Shown one piece after another: positions 38,947 to 57,059 of a stretch of DNA of 64,000 nucleotides (its first letter is position 1; every line of letters starts with the position of its first letter). Made by a program: the position numbers and the translations under genes. The notes below the pieces were generated by a model. That model saw only the letters and a list, made by a program, of their open reading frames with translations, made no database searches and had not been told where the DNA came from. This DNA is from Cruorifilaria tuberocauda. Lineage: Eukaryota; Nematoda; Chromadorea; Rhabditida; Onchocercidae. The stretch lies in NCBI GenBank assembly GCA_013365365.1, contig JABVXU010000219.1, positions 24,792 through 88,791 of the forward strand. The letters are read 5' to 3'.

Positions 38947-39463
38947 CACACCTATTCATGATTCATTTCCTTCATTCTTCCTTCGTTCAAGATGGAAAAG
39001 CGGGAAAACAAATCAGTGATAAGAATGATTCATTCAATGATAACTTTTCAATAATGATAATGATATTAAAGTTAATCAGCATTATCAACAAAAAATTGAT
39101 TTGATTTGTTATGAAATAAATCAAATGATATTGATAAATTATAAAAACATAGCAAGGTTATTTGAATTGATATAAGAAATTAAAAAATAAATTTTATGGT
39201 ACAGATCTTGAACTATTCGTTTATTGAATCAATTATGACGTAAAATCTAAAATTTGATTTATTTAATAGATAAAAAAGATATCGTATCATTTATATCTAT
39301 ATTTCACGCCTATCATTTACGGATATTTCTAATCCAGTATTTCTAAGTTCTTTTTTTTTGCCAGAAGCACATGACGATCTCTTAATGATGACGTAATGTT
39401 TGGGGGAATTTTTAGTAAATTAATTATTCAATAGAGATGTCATAGGTTACTAAATCAATAGAG

Positions 39464-39667
39464 ATGAATTTCGTTCAAGTCATTAAATTTGTATTTTACA
39501 AAAAAGTTGGCAAGCACACATCAAACATTCTGCAAATATGCAAATTAGCATATCCTGAAAATCACTTGCGATTATTATTTGTTATTTCACAATTTTTAAT
39601 TGTGTTAGGTTGGTTGTTCAAATTCATTCTTGCCAAGTGGTATGGACTAAATCGATACACTCAGTGA
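39464..39667 (+). CDS. Possible small single-exon membrane protein (67 aa)
   Basis: An uninterrupted frame from ATG to TGA with unusually mixed amino-acid composition for this AT-rich region. It has a Lys-rich N-terminal part, LAYPENHLRLLF, then a hydrophobic helix (VISQFLIVLGWLFKFILA) and a polar end (KWYGLNRYTQ). An AG lies directly before the ATG, which would allow trans-splicing, but the site is weak. No family recognised. It could equally be chance or an exon of an unseen gene. Confidence 0.3.
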   Translation: MNFVQVIKFVFYKKVGKHTSNILQICKLAYPENHLRLLFVISQFLIVLGWLFKFILAKWYGLNRYTQ

Positions 39668-41480
39668 AAACGGTATGTAAATATTGCTTGACGTAAATCT
39701 TGATATATAATCATGAATTCTGTTCGATATTTTTTTTGTTTCCACAAAATTACAATATTCATACCGTACCATATGAGCGATAAAACTTCACTTTTTAAAG
39801 TAATTTTAAGTGTTTAAGTTATATTAGATTTTCGGAAAGGTTATAAAAACTGTAGTTCTGTGTTTGAACGTTGTTTAAATATAAAAAACACGTATCCGTA
39901 ATTTCCGTAATATTTAGATTTTCCAGTAAGTTTTCCGTAATTATTTTTATAATTAACTTTTCGTTTGTTTTGAAATTTTCACTTCAGTAGTTTTTTGTTT
40001 TTCTTTCTTTTGCATTTTGTTTCTGCTTGAATCAGTTTTTAAATATTTATTGGAAATTAAAAAGTTATCTTATCTGATTCTGATTTCTTTAAATTGGCAA
40101 GTTCTAGCGTGATACTATAAATCATAAATTTTGAGTATTTACTGTACCGAAGAATAGTTCAGTTATAAAAAGATATGAAATTTAATTTTATCATTCATGA
40201 TATGTTGCACTAGTAAACTAAATCGTCCTCATAATCGTATGAGAATTCAAAATTTCATTCTATAACGGAACGGTAGGATAGATGCATTTCTCCTACATTC
40301 TTGAAATCTACTTCAAAATTACAGTAACAGTAAGTAATAGTAAATTTTATAGTAACAGTAAAAGATCAAACAGTAAGTTACAAAATATGGAACTACAGAA
40401 TCAGTAGACTAATGAATTGTAATGACTTCTCCCACTTTTTCACCTACACAACTTTCTTCATATTCTCTCACATTATTGTTATAAGAAAAGATCCAAGTAG
40501 TAACAATTGAAAATAAATGATGGATAAAAACCATTTCTCCCAACTATTACGGTAGGCTACAGTAACGAAATCAATTATGCTCGAAATTATACCACAAATT
40601 TTAATTTTGATAAAAATAAACTAAAAAGCAAATTTTTACACATGTAGTGACATCATATGGATTAATTCTGATCTGTTACTATTTTTGTAATTGGTAAGAA
40701 GATACCTGTAAGAATACGATCTTACAGAAGACACTTTCCAATTATCAAATCGCTTACATCATACGATTTAATTATGCATAGAGATGAAAAATGATCTGGT
40801 GGGATTTTATGGAACCTGTAAAGTAGTATAGACGTTCCGAGCGTGAGACTTTTAACTTCTCCCGCCATTTTTATCGGAATTACTTCTAAAGCTTGACCCT
40901 TGACCCTCCTTCTTTCCTTCCTTCCGCTTTCTTTCGCCCGCCTTCCTCTCTGAACTACCTCTATCTGGCAATTTACCAAAATGATTTTTCAATACTGCTG
41001 GCATAAAGCCAAATTCAAAAAATTTAGGATAAATTTGATAAAATTTTTCCGGAAAAAATTGAGCAAAACATGATGGAACTTATCATCCCCGCACTATGCA
41101 GTCTTTTCAGTATCTCTCGGCAATGCCGTTACATATGAAAAAAACATGATAAATGCGTAATATCTCTAAGATTCGTTGTAGGAGCCAAAAAGTGGGAGGG
41201 AATGATTGGCAGGTATAAAGGGGTAGGTATGTATCAAGTTAATATAGTTGTGTGCATCTGTCTGTCTGCTGCAAGGGCGACATTTGAGGTGTGCAGTGTG
41301 TTGTGACATACCTGCTTTGGGGTCGCATCCCTGTCTCTCTCTTTTGCTCGCTTTTTTTTTGTTTTGAAAAATTTAAAAAAAAAAAAATTATAAAAATTTC
41401 TTGAAAAATTTTCATCCGAAAGTTTCGGTCCTCGTATCAGTTTGAAATTTTTTCCCATCCTATCACGAAACATACAACGG

Positions 41481-46359
<4,879 letters not shown>

Positions 46360-47701
46360 AGAAGAAATCATCGATTTATTTCCTTTTTTCTTAACTTCTC
46401 AACTTCAACTTTTTTTAGAGATTACTTAGTATCTCTGTCACCACACCCTGCCCCACTCAGGTTTCTTTTTCCTCAGTAAAAAACTCCATTTTATGCTCAC
46501 TACTGTTCTATCTTTTTATTGCGGCATCTTTTATTTGTAGCGGTGGAATCTATAGTATTAAAAAAACTCCTATAGATACTTTTAGATTTGATATTACAAT
46601 TTTTAAGCAGTTGTGAAGTGGTTATTTCTTTGGATCAGATTCAGTTATCTTTTTTATGAATTTTTAAGAATTTTAGAAATATCATGATTCCAGTGGGATA
46701 TTTAGTTAGATATTTTTGGTCTTTTTATACTTTCACTGTCTTCTTTTATTAGTCATTTTCTGTAAAAAAGAATATGAACAAGTCCAATGAACGATTTGCT
46801 TCTTATGGATCGCTTTCAAATACGAGTCATAAGATGCATTATTTGTGGTTTTGTAGTCTTCCGTTTGGTATTATTTGCTTTCAATTTCTACTTTATCTGT
46901 TTCTATTCCAAAAATCATCATTATTTTTAGTTAAAATTGCCAAAAACAGCGGAAAATAATTGCTGTTAAAGTTACTCTTTTCGATAGCTGTTTGTATTCA
47001 ATTTTTGCTTTTGATTTTCGAGTTTATTTTGTCATGGATTGCTTCATCATCAATCTTTTTTATGGATTATTTGAACATGTCTCTAGTGTGAATTAAGGCC
47101 GACGTATTTCATTTCGTTCAGTTTTTTCCAAAAACTTAACTTTTTTGTCGTTTGATGTCTGATTGGTTCCTTATTAAAATATCTGATCGGAACGGCCTTC
47201 TTCATGATTGAAAATTTATTTTGTTTATCATTACCGTTTATCATTGTGGGGCGTCTCTTAGTCAGTATTGTCAACATGTTCTTTTTTGGTCGGTTGAATA
47301 AACCTTGTTGTTGAGTTTTCGTTTGCTGTTCAATACGATTCAGAATAGTGTCGAAAGATCTGTGATTTTAGCTTATCTGCTCCTGATTATCACTATTGCA
47401 GCCATAACAACACTGACTTTGAAAAAACAATGGGCTTTGAGTTGATAACAAGTAGTACTAAAGTATTTTAACTTGTCAAGGCGAGCATTTAAGTTGTATT
47501 AATGATTGATGGATGAAATTCATATTGAATTGTCGAGGTTTGTTGTCGTTTATTGTCGGAGGATAAATGGGTATGTTCTCCTGATTTAGGCTAAATTTGA
47601 AATCGTTTTCACCTCATTATTAGGGGAGTAATGAGTCATTTGAATTTTTTGAACGTTTAAATGTCAGGACATGTTTAGCCAATTATTTGAAATTATCAGG
47701 A
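46360..47701. other. Intergenic, PABP 3' flank
   Basis: Pyrimidine-rich just after the PABP stop, consistent with its 3' UTR. The rest is AT-rich. An acceptor (aattatcag) ends at 47699, two bases before the next gene's start codon. The same orientation and about 1.3 kb spacing do not argue for or against an operon. Confidence 0.45.
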
Positions 47702-49313
47702 ATGGAAATGAGTGATATTATGGAAACAAGTGGCAAGCGTGGAAAATATACTTTTCGCATGGTGCATCATTTCCAGAAATATGCTAAAAAGTGCATTGAA
47801 CTTGGTATTCCAGCACCATTTGCAGCCGAAATGACAAGAAATGCATCAGAATCACTGAAAGTAACAGTTTTGCATCATTTCCAACCATCTGTTTTATAAT
47901 CGATGAAGTAGGATCATATATCAGTGTGACATAAATGATTCTGACAATTTCCTATTAATTGTAGGAGTTGGGATTCAACGAAAGGTCAAAATTGTGTCGT
48001 TGCTTCCGGTGTAATTTGTATTTGACTTCTACCAAAACTGCTTCATTCAGATTGTCAGTACCGAAAAGAAAAGTGAAAAAAAAGAAGTTAAAGAAATATA
48101 AAAGGTTAAAAATTTTTTACAAGCATTACAAAGCAGCGATAGGAAGGCATTGAATTAAATTCTTTTATTCGATCCTTTTCATCTTTAAAACTCAATGGAA
48201 TTATTATTATCTTCATTAGCATATTTTTGTGCTATCGTTCTGTACAGGCACTGAAGTCTTCTCATGTTCAAAAATGATTATTAAGTGTTATCCTTTTTTG
48301 ATAGCAAGCATTTCGAAGAATTCTTAAATTTTTGACTATCACATTCTAGTATAGCCTTCATTTATACGAGAAAGTATGTAATCCTTTAAAAAAAATAGTT
48401 CCCTTGACCTTACTTGATCTGACTCTGTTTGCTATTTTAATTATCTAATGTCAAATAGATCACACATTATTGAAAACTGATTTAAACTGCACAAAAGAAA
48501 TAAGTTCTGTTATCAATTTAGGCCTACTCAGCTGATAGTGGTTTGTAAAGGATGTGGTGCTGAAATGAAAGGTGGTGCACTGACAACTGTAAATTATGAG
48601 AAACAAAATATGCAAGCATCTTTTGATCGAAGTTCAAAACGAAAATCAGGAGGATTTTCAGGACATTCTTCATTCTTGACACCGGTAACTTCATTGCCAA
48701 GAACTCCGATCTCTAGCCCGTTAGTTTTATGCTTTCAATCCTTTTTTTTATTTTGATTTATTTATAATTTTTTGGAAATAAATGTGTTTCGTATTAGTAT
48801 TATGTTATTATTATATTATATATTGGTATTAATTATTATAATATCGAAATATTAACAAACTAGATAATAAACAAAGAAAAATTGCATAAAGGTTTTAATT
48901 AATTGTGATTAAGATGGTGGTAGTAAATTAACCTTTAGTCATTTCTTGAAGATGATGATGATGAAATAAACAAGTGAAGTGATCATGAATTGAGATAGAA
49001 GTAAGCATACGATCTGCTTTAATTGAGCGTATCTATACATAAAGACTTCCCAACATATAATTTCATTATCTACATATCTTATAAAAGATTTAACATCTGT
49101 ATCCTATAAAGGATTCAACATATCTTTTTATCTGATTTCGATTTTTTTATCAACAGGAATATCTATTTCAGAATGGAAGGAAGGAAAATTTCATCTTCTG
49201 CACGTCGACGAAAGATGGCATCAAAATTACAACTTCTGTTGTCTACTCAAACACCTGTACGCGCCGATACAAGTTTGCAGGGTTTTCTGGAAGCTTTTAA
49301 AGTAAATAGTTGA
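47702..49313 (+). CDS. C18orf21/RMP24 (UPF0711)-type zinc-binding protein
   Basis: Human C18orf21 (RMP24) is an RNase MRP-specific subunit related to yeast Snm1. Exons 47702-47860, 47965-48104, 48522-48719 and 49172-49313 close in phase to 212 residues; the human protein is 220. Shared layout: an N-terminal helical region (FRMVHHFQKYAKKCIELG), a first Cys group (LCRCFRCNLYL), a Lys-rich helix (KRKVKKKKLKKYKR), a second Cys pair in IVVCKGCGAEMKGGA, a Ser/Thr-Pro linker with TPVTSLPRTPISSP, and a C-terminal SKLQLLLSTQTP plus LQGFLEAF. The last matches the human C-terminal KMLLSQ...FLSSL element. The four-Cys pattern suggests a zinc ribbon. The identity rests on remembered human sequence, so the role is inferred. 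Confidence 0.72.
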
Positions 49314-49826
49314 TAATAAAATCTATCAACGTGTATAAAAATTAATAATAATAATGAGGAAAATTGCTTCAAACTCATGAAAATTAAATCTTGGAAATTG
49401 ACAAATCATATCATGAAAATTGGATCCGGTAAATGTTCATAAATTACAGCGTGAAAATCGTAAATTGTGGTGATGTATAATTTGTGTATTTATTGATGCA
49501 AATTTTGTACATTTATGCAATTTTGTGCCTAAAAATAAATGTTATTAAAAAATGATGAAATATCGTAATTCGTTCATTTTCTTTATATGAAAGTTGCGAT
49601 AAGCCGGTTCATAAACTGTGAGCTTCAAAAATTTCCTCGGAACGATTAAAGGTAGTTACGAAATATATTTCTTTATGTGAAAATGAATCTTGGCAAAATT
49701 CGTCGAAATACTGAAATTGGAAATATTTAATTTAAGAAAAAATGCAATCCTTAGAAGCTATTAGGAATGAGTAATTGAAAATATGATATTTGATAAATAA
49801 ATTTAAAACATCAATTAACAAATTTT
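49314..49826. other. Short intergenic gap before the kinase
   Basis: About 0.5 kb, AT-rich. No acceptor sits immediately before the kinase ATG (aaattttatg), so the kinase leader boundary is not visible. Confidence 0.45.
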
Positions 49827-52800
49827 ATGAATCCAATGATGGGCGGTGGGAATTTGGAGGATGAAGATTATTATCACGGTTTATTACCACGTGAGGATAT
49901 ACCACTTTTGCTTATCAATGAGGGTGATTTCTTGGTACGATTAAGTGAAACAACACCAAATCAACCGCGACAAGTTATTATTTCTATTTTGGTGAATAAA
50001 GCGAGCGGAATTGTAAGCATACTACAATTTCTGGAATATATCATATTACAATATTATTAATCTGAAATATTTTATTGAAAATTAATTACAAATTTAAGCA
50101 ATAATTATTAATTAATTAACTTGATGATTTCCAAACTAATGAATTTCTCCTTTTTTATCATCATTTTTCCTATCTCTTAACAAAAAAAAATGATAAATAC
50201 AAATTTGTCCTTTAAAATGCTAACTTTAAAACCTGAAGAAGTGCAATCAAATTTATGGCTCGTAAATTTGATAAGTTTAATATATTTATGTGTGTCAATC
50301 ATATTATCACTAATTGAGAAGAGAGCGCACTGATAATAATTCATTTACCTCCGCAATAATATAAATGTATAATTCCATTTTCTTAATTCTATTTGATTTA
50401 TATTAATAATTTTATTTTCTATTAATTTTTCTATTTTATATTAATGTTTTTTTTTAATTTTTCAATTATTCATTATTCAATTATTCATTTAATTATTTAT
50501 TTACTAATTATTTAATGATTTAATGATTCAATATTAATTTAATTGTTCATTATTCATTCATTTAATTAAATATTTCTATTTTCTATTAATAATTCCACTT
50601 TATTTATATTATTCATATTATTTAAATTTTTATATTAACATTATTATATTCATATATTCATATTATCTTTATAATCATTTATATTATTTTTATTTTTACA
50701 TTGATATTATATTCATATATTCATATTATATTTATTCATATTTATTCAAATTACTCATATTATATCATATAAATAATATAAGATGCTATAATATTTATAT
50801 TAAGTTTTTCATATTGAATATTGCCATTAAATTAATCATATTATCACTAATTATAATCAATCATATTATCACTGATTGTAATATTTATAGTTAGATTTAT
50901 AAAAAAATTTTTACTGCTCAAAAATTTAACTTAAAAAGTTTATTATGCATGCAAATTTTGAGGAAATATTTTTCGTTAACTTAGAAAAAAAAAGCCGAAA
51001 GTGAAGGTTTGATAAAAAAATTTAGTAAAAAGAATTGATAAAGAATTCTTTCCTGTATTAGATGAAAAATTATAAAAAGAAGCGGATTACTTTAAAATTA
51101 CTTTAAATTACTTTAACTTTAAAACTAGAAGATGGTAAGAGGGGAAAAAAATGGATGAATATTCAATTATTGATAATTCAGATAAGACATATAGTGGTGC
51201 AACAAAATGCTACTGGCAAATTCATGACCAATGCTAATGCAAATTTTGATACTGTACCGGATCTCATACAATTCTATCTAAGTTACGGTGAACCAATCTT
51301 CAATCCGGTAGGCTTATTTCATTGTTATATTGCTATAAAGTAATCAATCATTAAGCTAGTTATTTTGTTAAGTTACAGAATTAAGTTATTGAGAAATTAC
51401 TACTGTACTTTATAACTTTCTCTTAAATTACAATCACTATAGCTTCCTATTTAAATTAAATCTTTGATAAGTGTAGATCATCAGATGCTATTTATTAAAG
51501 GTTCATTCATAAGCTCAACAAAGTAATGATATTACTCCTGATAAGGTTGATAATTGTTGTTTAAATGAAACTGTAAATTATTTAATTGATAATTTTGAAA
51601 GCGATAAATTTTTTAGACAATTTTGATTATCAAATTAAGTTATTTCCATTTGGTTATAATCATTTTATCAATAAGAATCAGTTTTAAATTGTTTTAATAT
51701 ATTGCAAATTAATTTCAGTCTCCTGATATATCAATATCAATCCTCTGATATATAGATATCAAATTTATCATTTCTTATCATTATAGAAGTTTTATCGAAA
51801 TTATTAAATGAAAAAATTATAATTAACTTAATTCTATTTTTTATTTGAATTGATTTTTTTGGATCGATGTTTTCATCATTTGAATTAATTTTCTGGATGG
51901 ATATTTTCAGTGAATTAAATTTTATTAGGTACCAAATTCAATTTTGAAACGTGCAGTAACTCGAGCACCATGGGAATTACGACATGAAACTATTATAATT
52001 AAAGATAAAATTGGTGAAGGTGAATTTGGTGAAGTATTTTCCGGTAAATACAAACTTTCAACAGGAAGAATGGTTGATGTGGCAATTAAATTGGTTTGAT
52101 TATTAACTAAATTGTTAAAATTAAATTAAATAAACTAAGACAAATTTATAAATTGTTAAAATTTGAATAAGTTATAAAATGTTTTTTTAAGTTTTCTATC
52201 AGAGATATTTATGGTAAATAAAAATAAAATATAAAATTGTAAATATGTATTAATTATATATGTCCATATATGTAAGTATAGATTTATATAATTAAATTAA
52301 TAAGTAAAAAATTAACCAATTAGTTAATTAATTAATTAAATAAAATACAATTTTTAGGCTAAAACAGCCGAAATGTCAAAGGAAAAAATAAAGGAAATGA
52401 TGAAGGAAGCACGTCTAATGCGTAATTACGAGCATCCAAACGTTGTTCGTATGTATGGCGTATGCGTTGAACATGAACCATTACTTATCGTTATGGAATT
52501 AGTAAGCGTTTTACTTCTGTCGTTTCATTATTATCAATCAATTTTTACTTAACTTATCTCTTTAAGTTATTAAGTTGTAAGTCTTTAAGTTATATGTCTT
52601 TAAGCAAAGTTTTACTTTTCAACAGTTATCATAAATATTTTATTTTCTGATTATCAGTTACTCTCTTTTATTCTTTGACAAAATACTTCCTTGGTTTGTA
52701 TATGTGTTAAATCACTTTTAAAATGATACTTATAGTTATGAAATTGGTCTTAGCTCTTTTGTTTTCTTATCAATCAATTTTTACTTAACTTATCTCTTTA

Positions 52801-55541
52801 AGTTATGCTAAGTTAAGTTTCATCTTTAATCATTTATCATTTTTTGATTATCAATTGCTTTTTTTTTCTTGCAAAATCGTCTTTGTCTTATAAAGTGTTA
52901 GGTCAATTTTAAACTGATATATGCATTTGTTAAATATTATTTTTGATTTCGTAACCTAAAAATGATGAAATAAATTGTAATTAATTAATTTATTAATCAA
53001 ATAAATAATATAACTAATTAATTTATTACCGAATGCTTGAAATTCATTTATTTCCCCAATTAATTAATTATTTTGGAATTACCTATAATTACTGGTAAAT
53101 GGAGGAGGTTTGTAATTAACTAATTCATTTCCGAATATTTGAAATACATTTCATCTATTTCTTCAAGTAATTAATAATTAATTAATTAATTAATTTTGGA
53201 ATTACAGGTAGATGGAGGAGCATTGGATGATTTTTTGAGGAAAAATCGAGTATCAGTAAAGGATAAAATTGAAAAATTAGTTGCTGGTGGTGCTTGGGGA
53301 TTGGAATATTTGCATTCAAAAAATTGTATTCATCGTGATATTGCTGCCAGAAATTGTTTGATTACACGTACTGGCATAGTTAGTTTTACTAGTATTAACT
53401 TATTTGCTAGTAAAGTAAAAGTTAGGAATTGTGTTAGACATAATTATGTTATAAATTAGCTTTATGAAAACAAAACTACCGGAAAAATTTAAAGTTAAAT
53501 TAAAAAATAATCGAAAATGAATTAATGAAATTAGAAATAAGTAAGTTATCATTTCCAATTTCATTTCCTATCTGTTATAACTATATCTGTTATAACTATA
53601 TCTGTGATAACTATATTTTTCTGTTACGCTGAATACCCACGTATGATATTAGATTATCAGAAATAGATAAGTTATCATCTCCAATTTCATTTCCTATCTG
53701 TTATAACTATATCTGTGATAACTATATTTTTCTGTTACGCTGAATACCCACGTATGATATTAGATTATCTATTTCTAATTAATTAATTCAATCCCGAATT
53801 ATTATTCCATTTTTTGGTTTCCGATTTTTCCTTCAAGAATCCAACAAAAAAACAAAATAAAATAGGTTTCTTTACATATATAAGATTCTTAATTAATTAA
53901 TTAATAATTAATATATCGTATACTTATGAAGAAGTAAATGTTAACGTTTAATTACTTTCTTTTTTCTCCGATACTTTAGATTTTCAAGATTCTCATGATC
54001 TGAATTTCGATTTACGATCACTTTTTTTTTTTTTTAAATATAATCTATTATCGAAATTTGATAAAAATTAACTTATGAAGATGATAATTTCTATTTCATG
54101 TGAAAATATCGGACTTTGGCTTATCACGTGAAGGTGATGAATATCAGATGACAAAAGCAAGACGAGTACCAATAAAATGGCTAGCACCAGAAACTATTAA
54201 ACGACTTATTTACAATTCTAAAACGGATGTTTGGAGTTACGGTGTTATGGTATGGGAAATTTTTTCGAATGCAATAGAACCGTATCCAGGAATGACAAAT
54301 ACAGAAGTTAAAGAAAAGGTATGGTAAGAAGCTAAATCTGAAACGAATAGCAGCTTTTCTGTTTAGATTGTTTAAAGTTGAATTTTCTAAAGAAAGAAAA
54401 ATTTTTTTTTAATTATAAAATATTCAAAAATTTTTTGAAATAATTTTTACAAACATAATTATATTGTAGTATAAATTTATTCATTAGATTCTCTTAAAAT
54501 TGTCTTAAATTTATTTCTTAAAAATAAAGATATCAATATTGATTAGTAGAATGTTTAATCGATAAATTTCTCTTAAAATTGTCTTAAATTTATTTCTTAA
54601 AAATAAAGATATCAATATTGATTAGTAGAATGTTTAATTGATAAATTCTAATTCTCGCTATGATTTCATTTAAAATAAATGAAATTATTTCACGATATTT
54701 TTTTGATGAATTTGATATATTTTATTTTCTCTAAAATATGGTTGTATTAGAGTTGATAATTTAGGTGATAAACGGATACAAAATGGCATTTGCACCAGAA
54801 GCACCACAATGGATTGTGGAAATAGTACATAATGGTTGTTGGCAATTGAATCCAGAATTGAGATCAAATATGGGACAAGTTTGTTAAATTTCATCCTCAA
54901 AAATCTTTATCTAAATTTTTCACATCCGAATGATATAACTTTTGATAACTTCTGACTACAGATAGCACAACTTTGATAACTTTGATAACTTCTGATTACA
55001 GATAGCACGATTTTGATAACTTTGATAACTTTTGATTACAGATAGCACGATTTTGATAACTTTGATAACTTTTGATTACAGATAGCACGATTAATTGAAC
55101 AACGTGCTGGTTTAACAGCTCCAGTACTTATCACTTCACGTGTTCCGAAATCAGATTCACCTCAACTAACAGGTATTATCTTTTCAATCATTGCATTAAA
55201 CGATTATTTCAATTAAAGGTATTAATATAAATTAATTAAATTACATTGTATTAAATGCTGCAAATATATTTATACTGAAAATTCAATTTTCTAATCAATA
55301 TTTTTCCATTCTCGTATAATTTTTATTTTGGTTGTTTATTTGATTTTAAGTTCTCTTAAATAATTTTTGAATAATTTTATACTCAAATGTTTTCGTTTTT
55401 TTTGCAAAAGAATATTTTTATAAATAAGTATTGATTAATAAATAAAATTTAGCATTAAAAAAGAAAAAAGGCGAAGGAACGGAAGTGAAAAAAGTTAAAT
55501 CATCGAAAAGAAAAGTGAGGAAATCAAAGAAGAGAAAATGA
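49827..55541 (+). CDS. SH2-domain non-receptor tyrosine kinase, nematode Fer/SPE-8 type
   Basis: Cytoplasmic tyrosine kinase of the short SH2-kinase class expanded in nematodes. Exons 49827-50012, 51182-51307, 51929-52093, 52358-52501, 53208-53378, 54100-54318, 54765-54878, 55082-55172 and 55453-55541 give 434 residues in phase. SH2: YYHGLLPRED, GDFLVRLSE (phosphotyrosine-binding Arg), HIVVQQ and LIQFYLSYGEPI. Kinase: GEGEFGEV loop, VAIKL Lys, EARLM Glu, IHRDIAARN catalytic loop, KISDFGLSRE, an activation-loop Tyr in DEYQMTK, PIKWLAPE and DVWSYGVMVWEIF. All catalytic residues are present, so it should be active. The tail is Lys-rich (KKVKSSKRKVRKSKKRK). Oddities: no AG acceptor is visible at 54100, and the acceptor of exon 8 is copied four times. 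Confidence 0.9.
53534..53768. repeat. Direct repeat pair in kinase intron 5
   Basis: A roughly 110-125 bp block (ccaatttcatttcctatctg, then ttataactatatctgtgata, then cgctgaatacccacgtatga) occurs at 53534-53660 and 53661-53768. The first copy has one extra internal ttataactatatctg unit. Confidence 0.92.
54489..54646. repeat. 79-bp tandem duplication in kinase intron 6
   Basis: Two adjacent near-identical copies of ttctcttaaaattgtcttaa through tagtagaatgtttaat, starting at 54489 and 54568. Confidence 0.93.
54941..55092 (+). repeat. Fourfold 40-bp repeat of a 3' splice site
   Basis: The unit (gatagcacgattttgataac, tttgataacttttgattaca) repeats with exact 40-bp spacing, so splice acceptors ending ttacag (actacag in the first) lie at 54961, 55001, 55041 and 55081. 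Only the last leads into the true kinase exon 8. The other three read ATA GCA then two codons and TGA. Confidence 0.93.
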
Positions 55542-57059
55542 ATGGAGAAAATTACAGTTACAATTTTGAAATGATCTATGCATAAATTATTAAAATTTGA
55601 ATAGATGGAAAGTATACTCATTTTGATAGAAAGTTTACTCATTTTTGTATTTTATGTTAAAAATTTATAACAGTTATACGGCAGCATAATGAAATTACTG
55701 TAATGTGATACAGTAACCTGACAATGTTTTGCAAACAGCGTGAAAATTGCGTAATCATATTAAATAAAACTGTAAAACGATTGATAATACTGTGAAACAA
55801 TTGAAATCTTAAATACTCTATTGTTAGAAATGAAAATTTTCTTTAATTTCAATATATGCCACTTTAAAAGAGTTGGAGTTAAAAATTTGTCTTAGTTGAA
55901 ATGTTTATTCAAGCTTATTCACTCTTTTAAAGTTGTTCTATTGCTCTATAATTATTGATTATAATTTAAGTATTTTATTTGCAAATTTTGATGCCCAAAT
56001 ATTTCACTATTGAATTTAGTAAATCAAAAAAAAAAAAGATTGGAGGTGGTAACTGATAATTCTATTATCATCACTTGTAATCATGTTGAGTTGAGATAAT
56101 GCTAACATATAGATTTAACTTTATTAATTTTAATTATAAATTTCAATTTATTTGAAAAATAATGTTATTTTCTTGTAAATTAATTTTTATCACAATTTAA
56201 TTCTTATTTTCAATCAATGCGTTTTTGATTGAATTTTTTTAAAAATTCAACTTTTTTTAGAATGTTTTATTTTTGCTTTTTTTCGTTTATTTTCTCAAAA
56301 ATTAGAAAAAAATAAAGTGAGAAATTTTGTATTCAATCAGTTATTAATAGTAGCGACACGATTGCTTACTATCACAGTACTGTAATTAGCATTACAGTAG
56401 CTTGCACGAATTTTTATTCAATGACTGTTATCAAAATTAGACTGTAGAGGAAAGCTCTATGGTAAGATTAGGTTATACAAGTTCTGTAGTAAGACTAGAT
56501 TGTTTTAACTCTCTACAATCTAATTCTGTGGAAACTGTAGTTGTTATACAACGTTACCAATGATCTTCTACAAGGAATGAATAAGTCTTTACTACGACCT
56601 TTGCTCCTAATAGGACAATTACTTGATTTAAAAACATTCATGACAATATGCATATATTGTTTTTTCGTAATTTTTAAATGGGAAATAATCTTTCATAATT
56701 TATCAGCATCGATTGATTGATAATCTGAAAAAAATATTTCCAAGTATTTCATTCATACTGTAGGACAATTCAATGAAATTTTACAGTATGAAATTACGTG
56801 ATATTATTGAATATTATGATTGTAAAGTTAGATTGTGGAGGGGTAAAAAACTGTATGGCAAGGTAAATTCACTTTATGGTAAATTTTAGTTTTGGGCATT
56901 TTCTCCATATTAGCTTTGCTCAGTCACATCTATTTTATTTAGCTATTAGCTTTGCTCAGTCACATCTGTTTTGCTCAAATAGCTCTCAACATTTATGTGA
57001 TCCAATTAATTCGTTCATTCTTTTTCTAGTTATACATGAAATGTTCAAATGCTTAAAAG

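Larger units (their letters stand above)
37980..41480. other. Intergenic, divergent BFR1-like/PABP region (distal part)
   Basis: AT-rich, with a direct repeat pair, a CT microsatellite and one possible small reading frame, each listed separately. The proximal BFR1-like promoter should lie just above 37980. A minus-strand reading frame at 40722-40979 has no recognised product. No RNA gene was recognised. Confidence 0.45.

Noticed and set aside
38837..39104. Ser/Leu-rich frames
   Set aside because: Produced by the CT microsatellite.
40722..40979. Minus-strand 85-codon frame with an Arg/Lys-rich part
   Set aside because: It derives from a pyrimidine-rich tract on the plus strand; no recognised family and no splice context.
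41271..41345. Possible structured RNA gene in a GC-richer patch
   Set aside because: No cloverleaf or A/B box order, and no spliced-leader sequence could be found.
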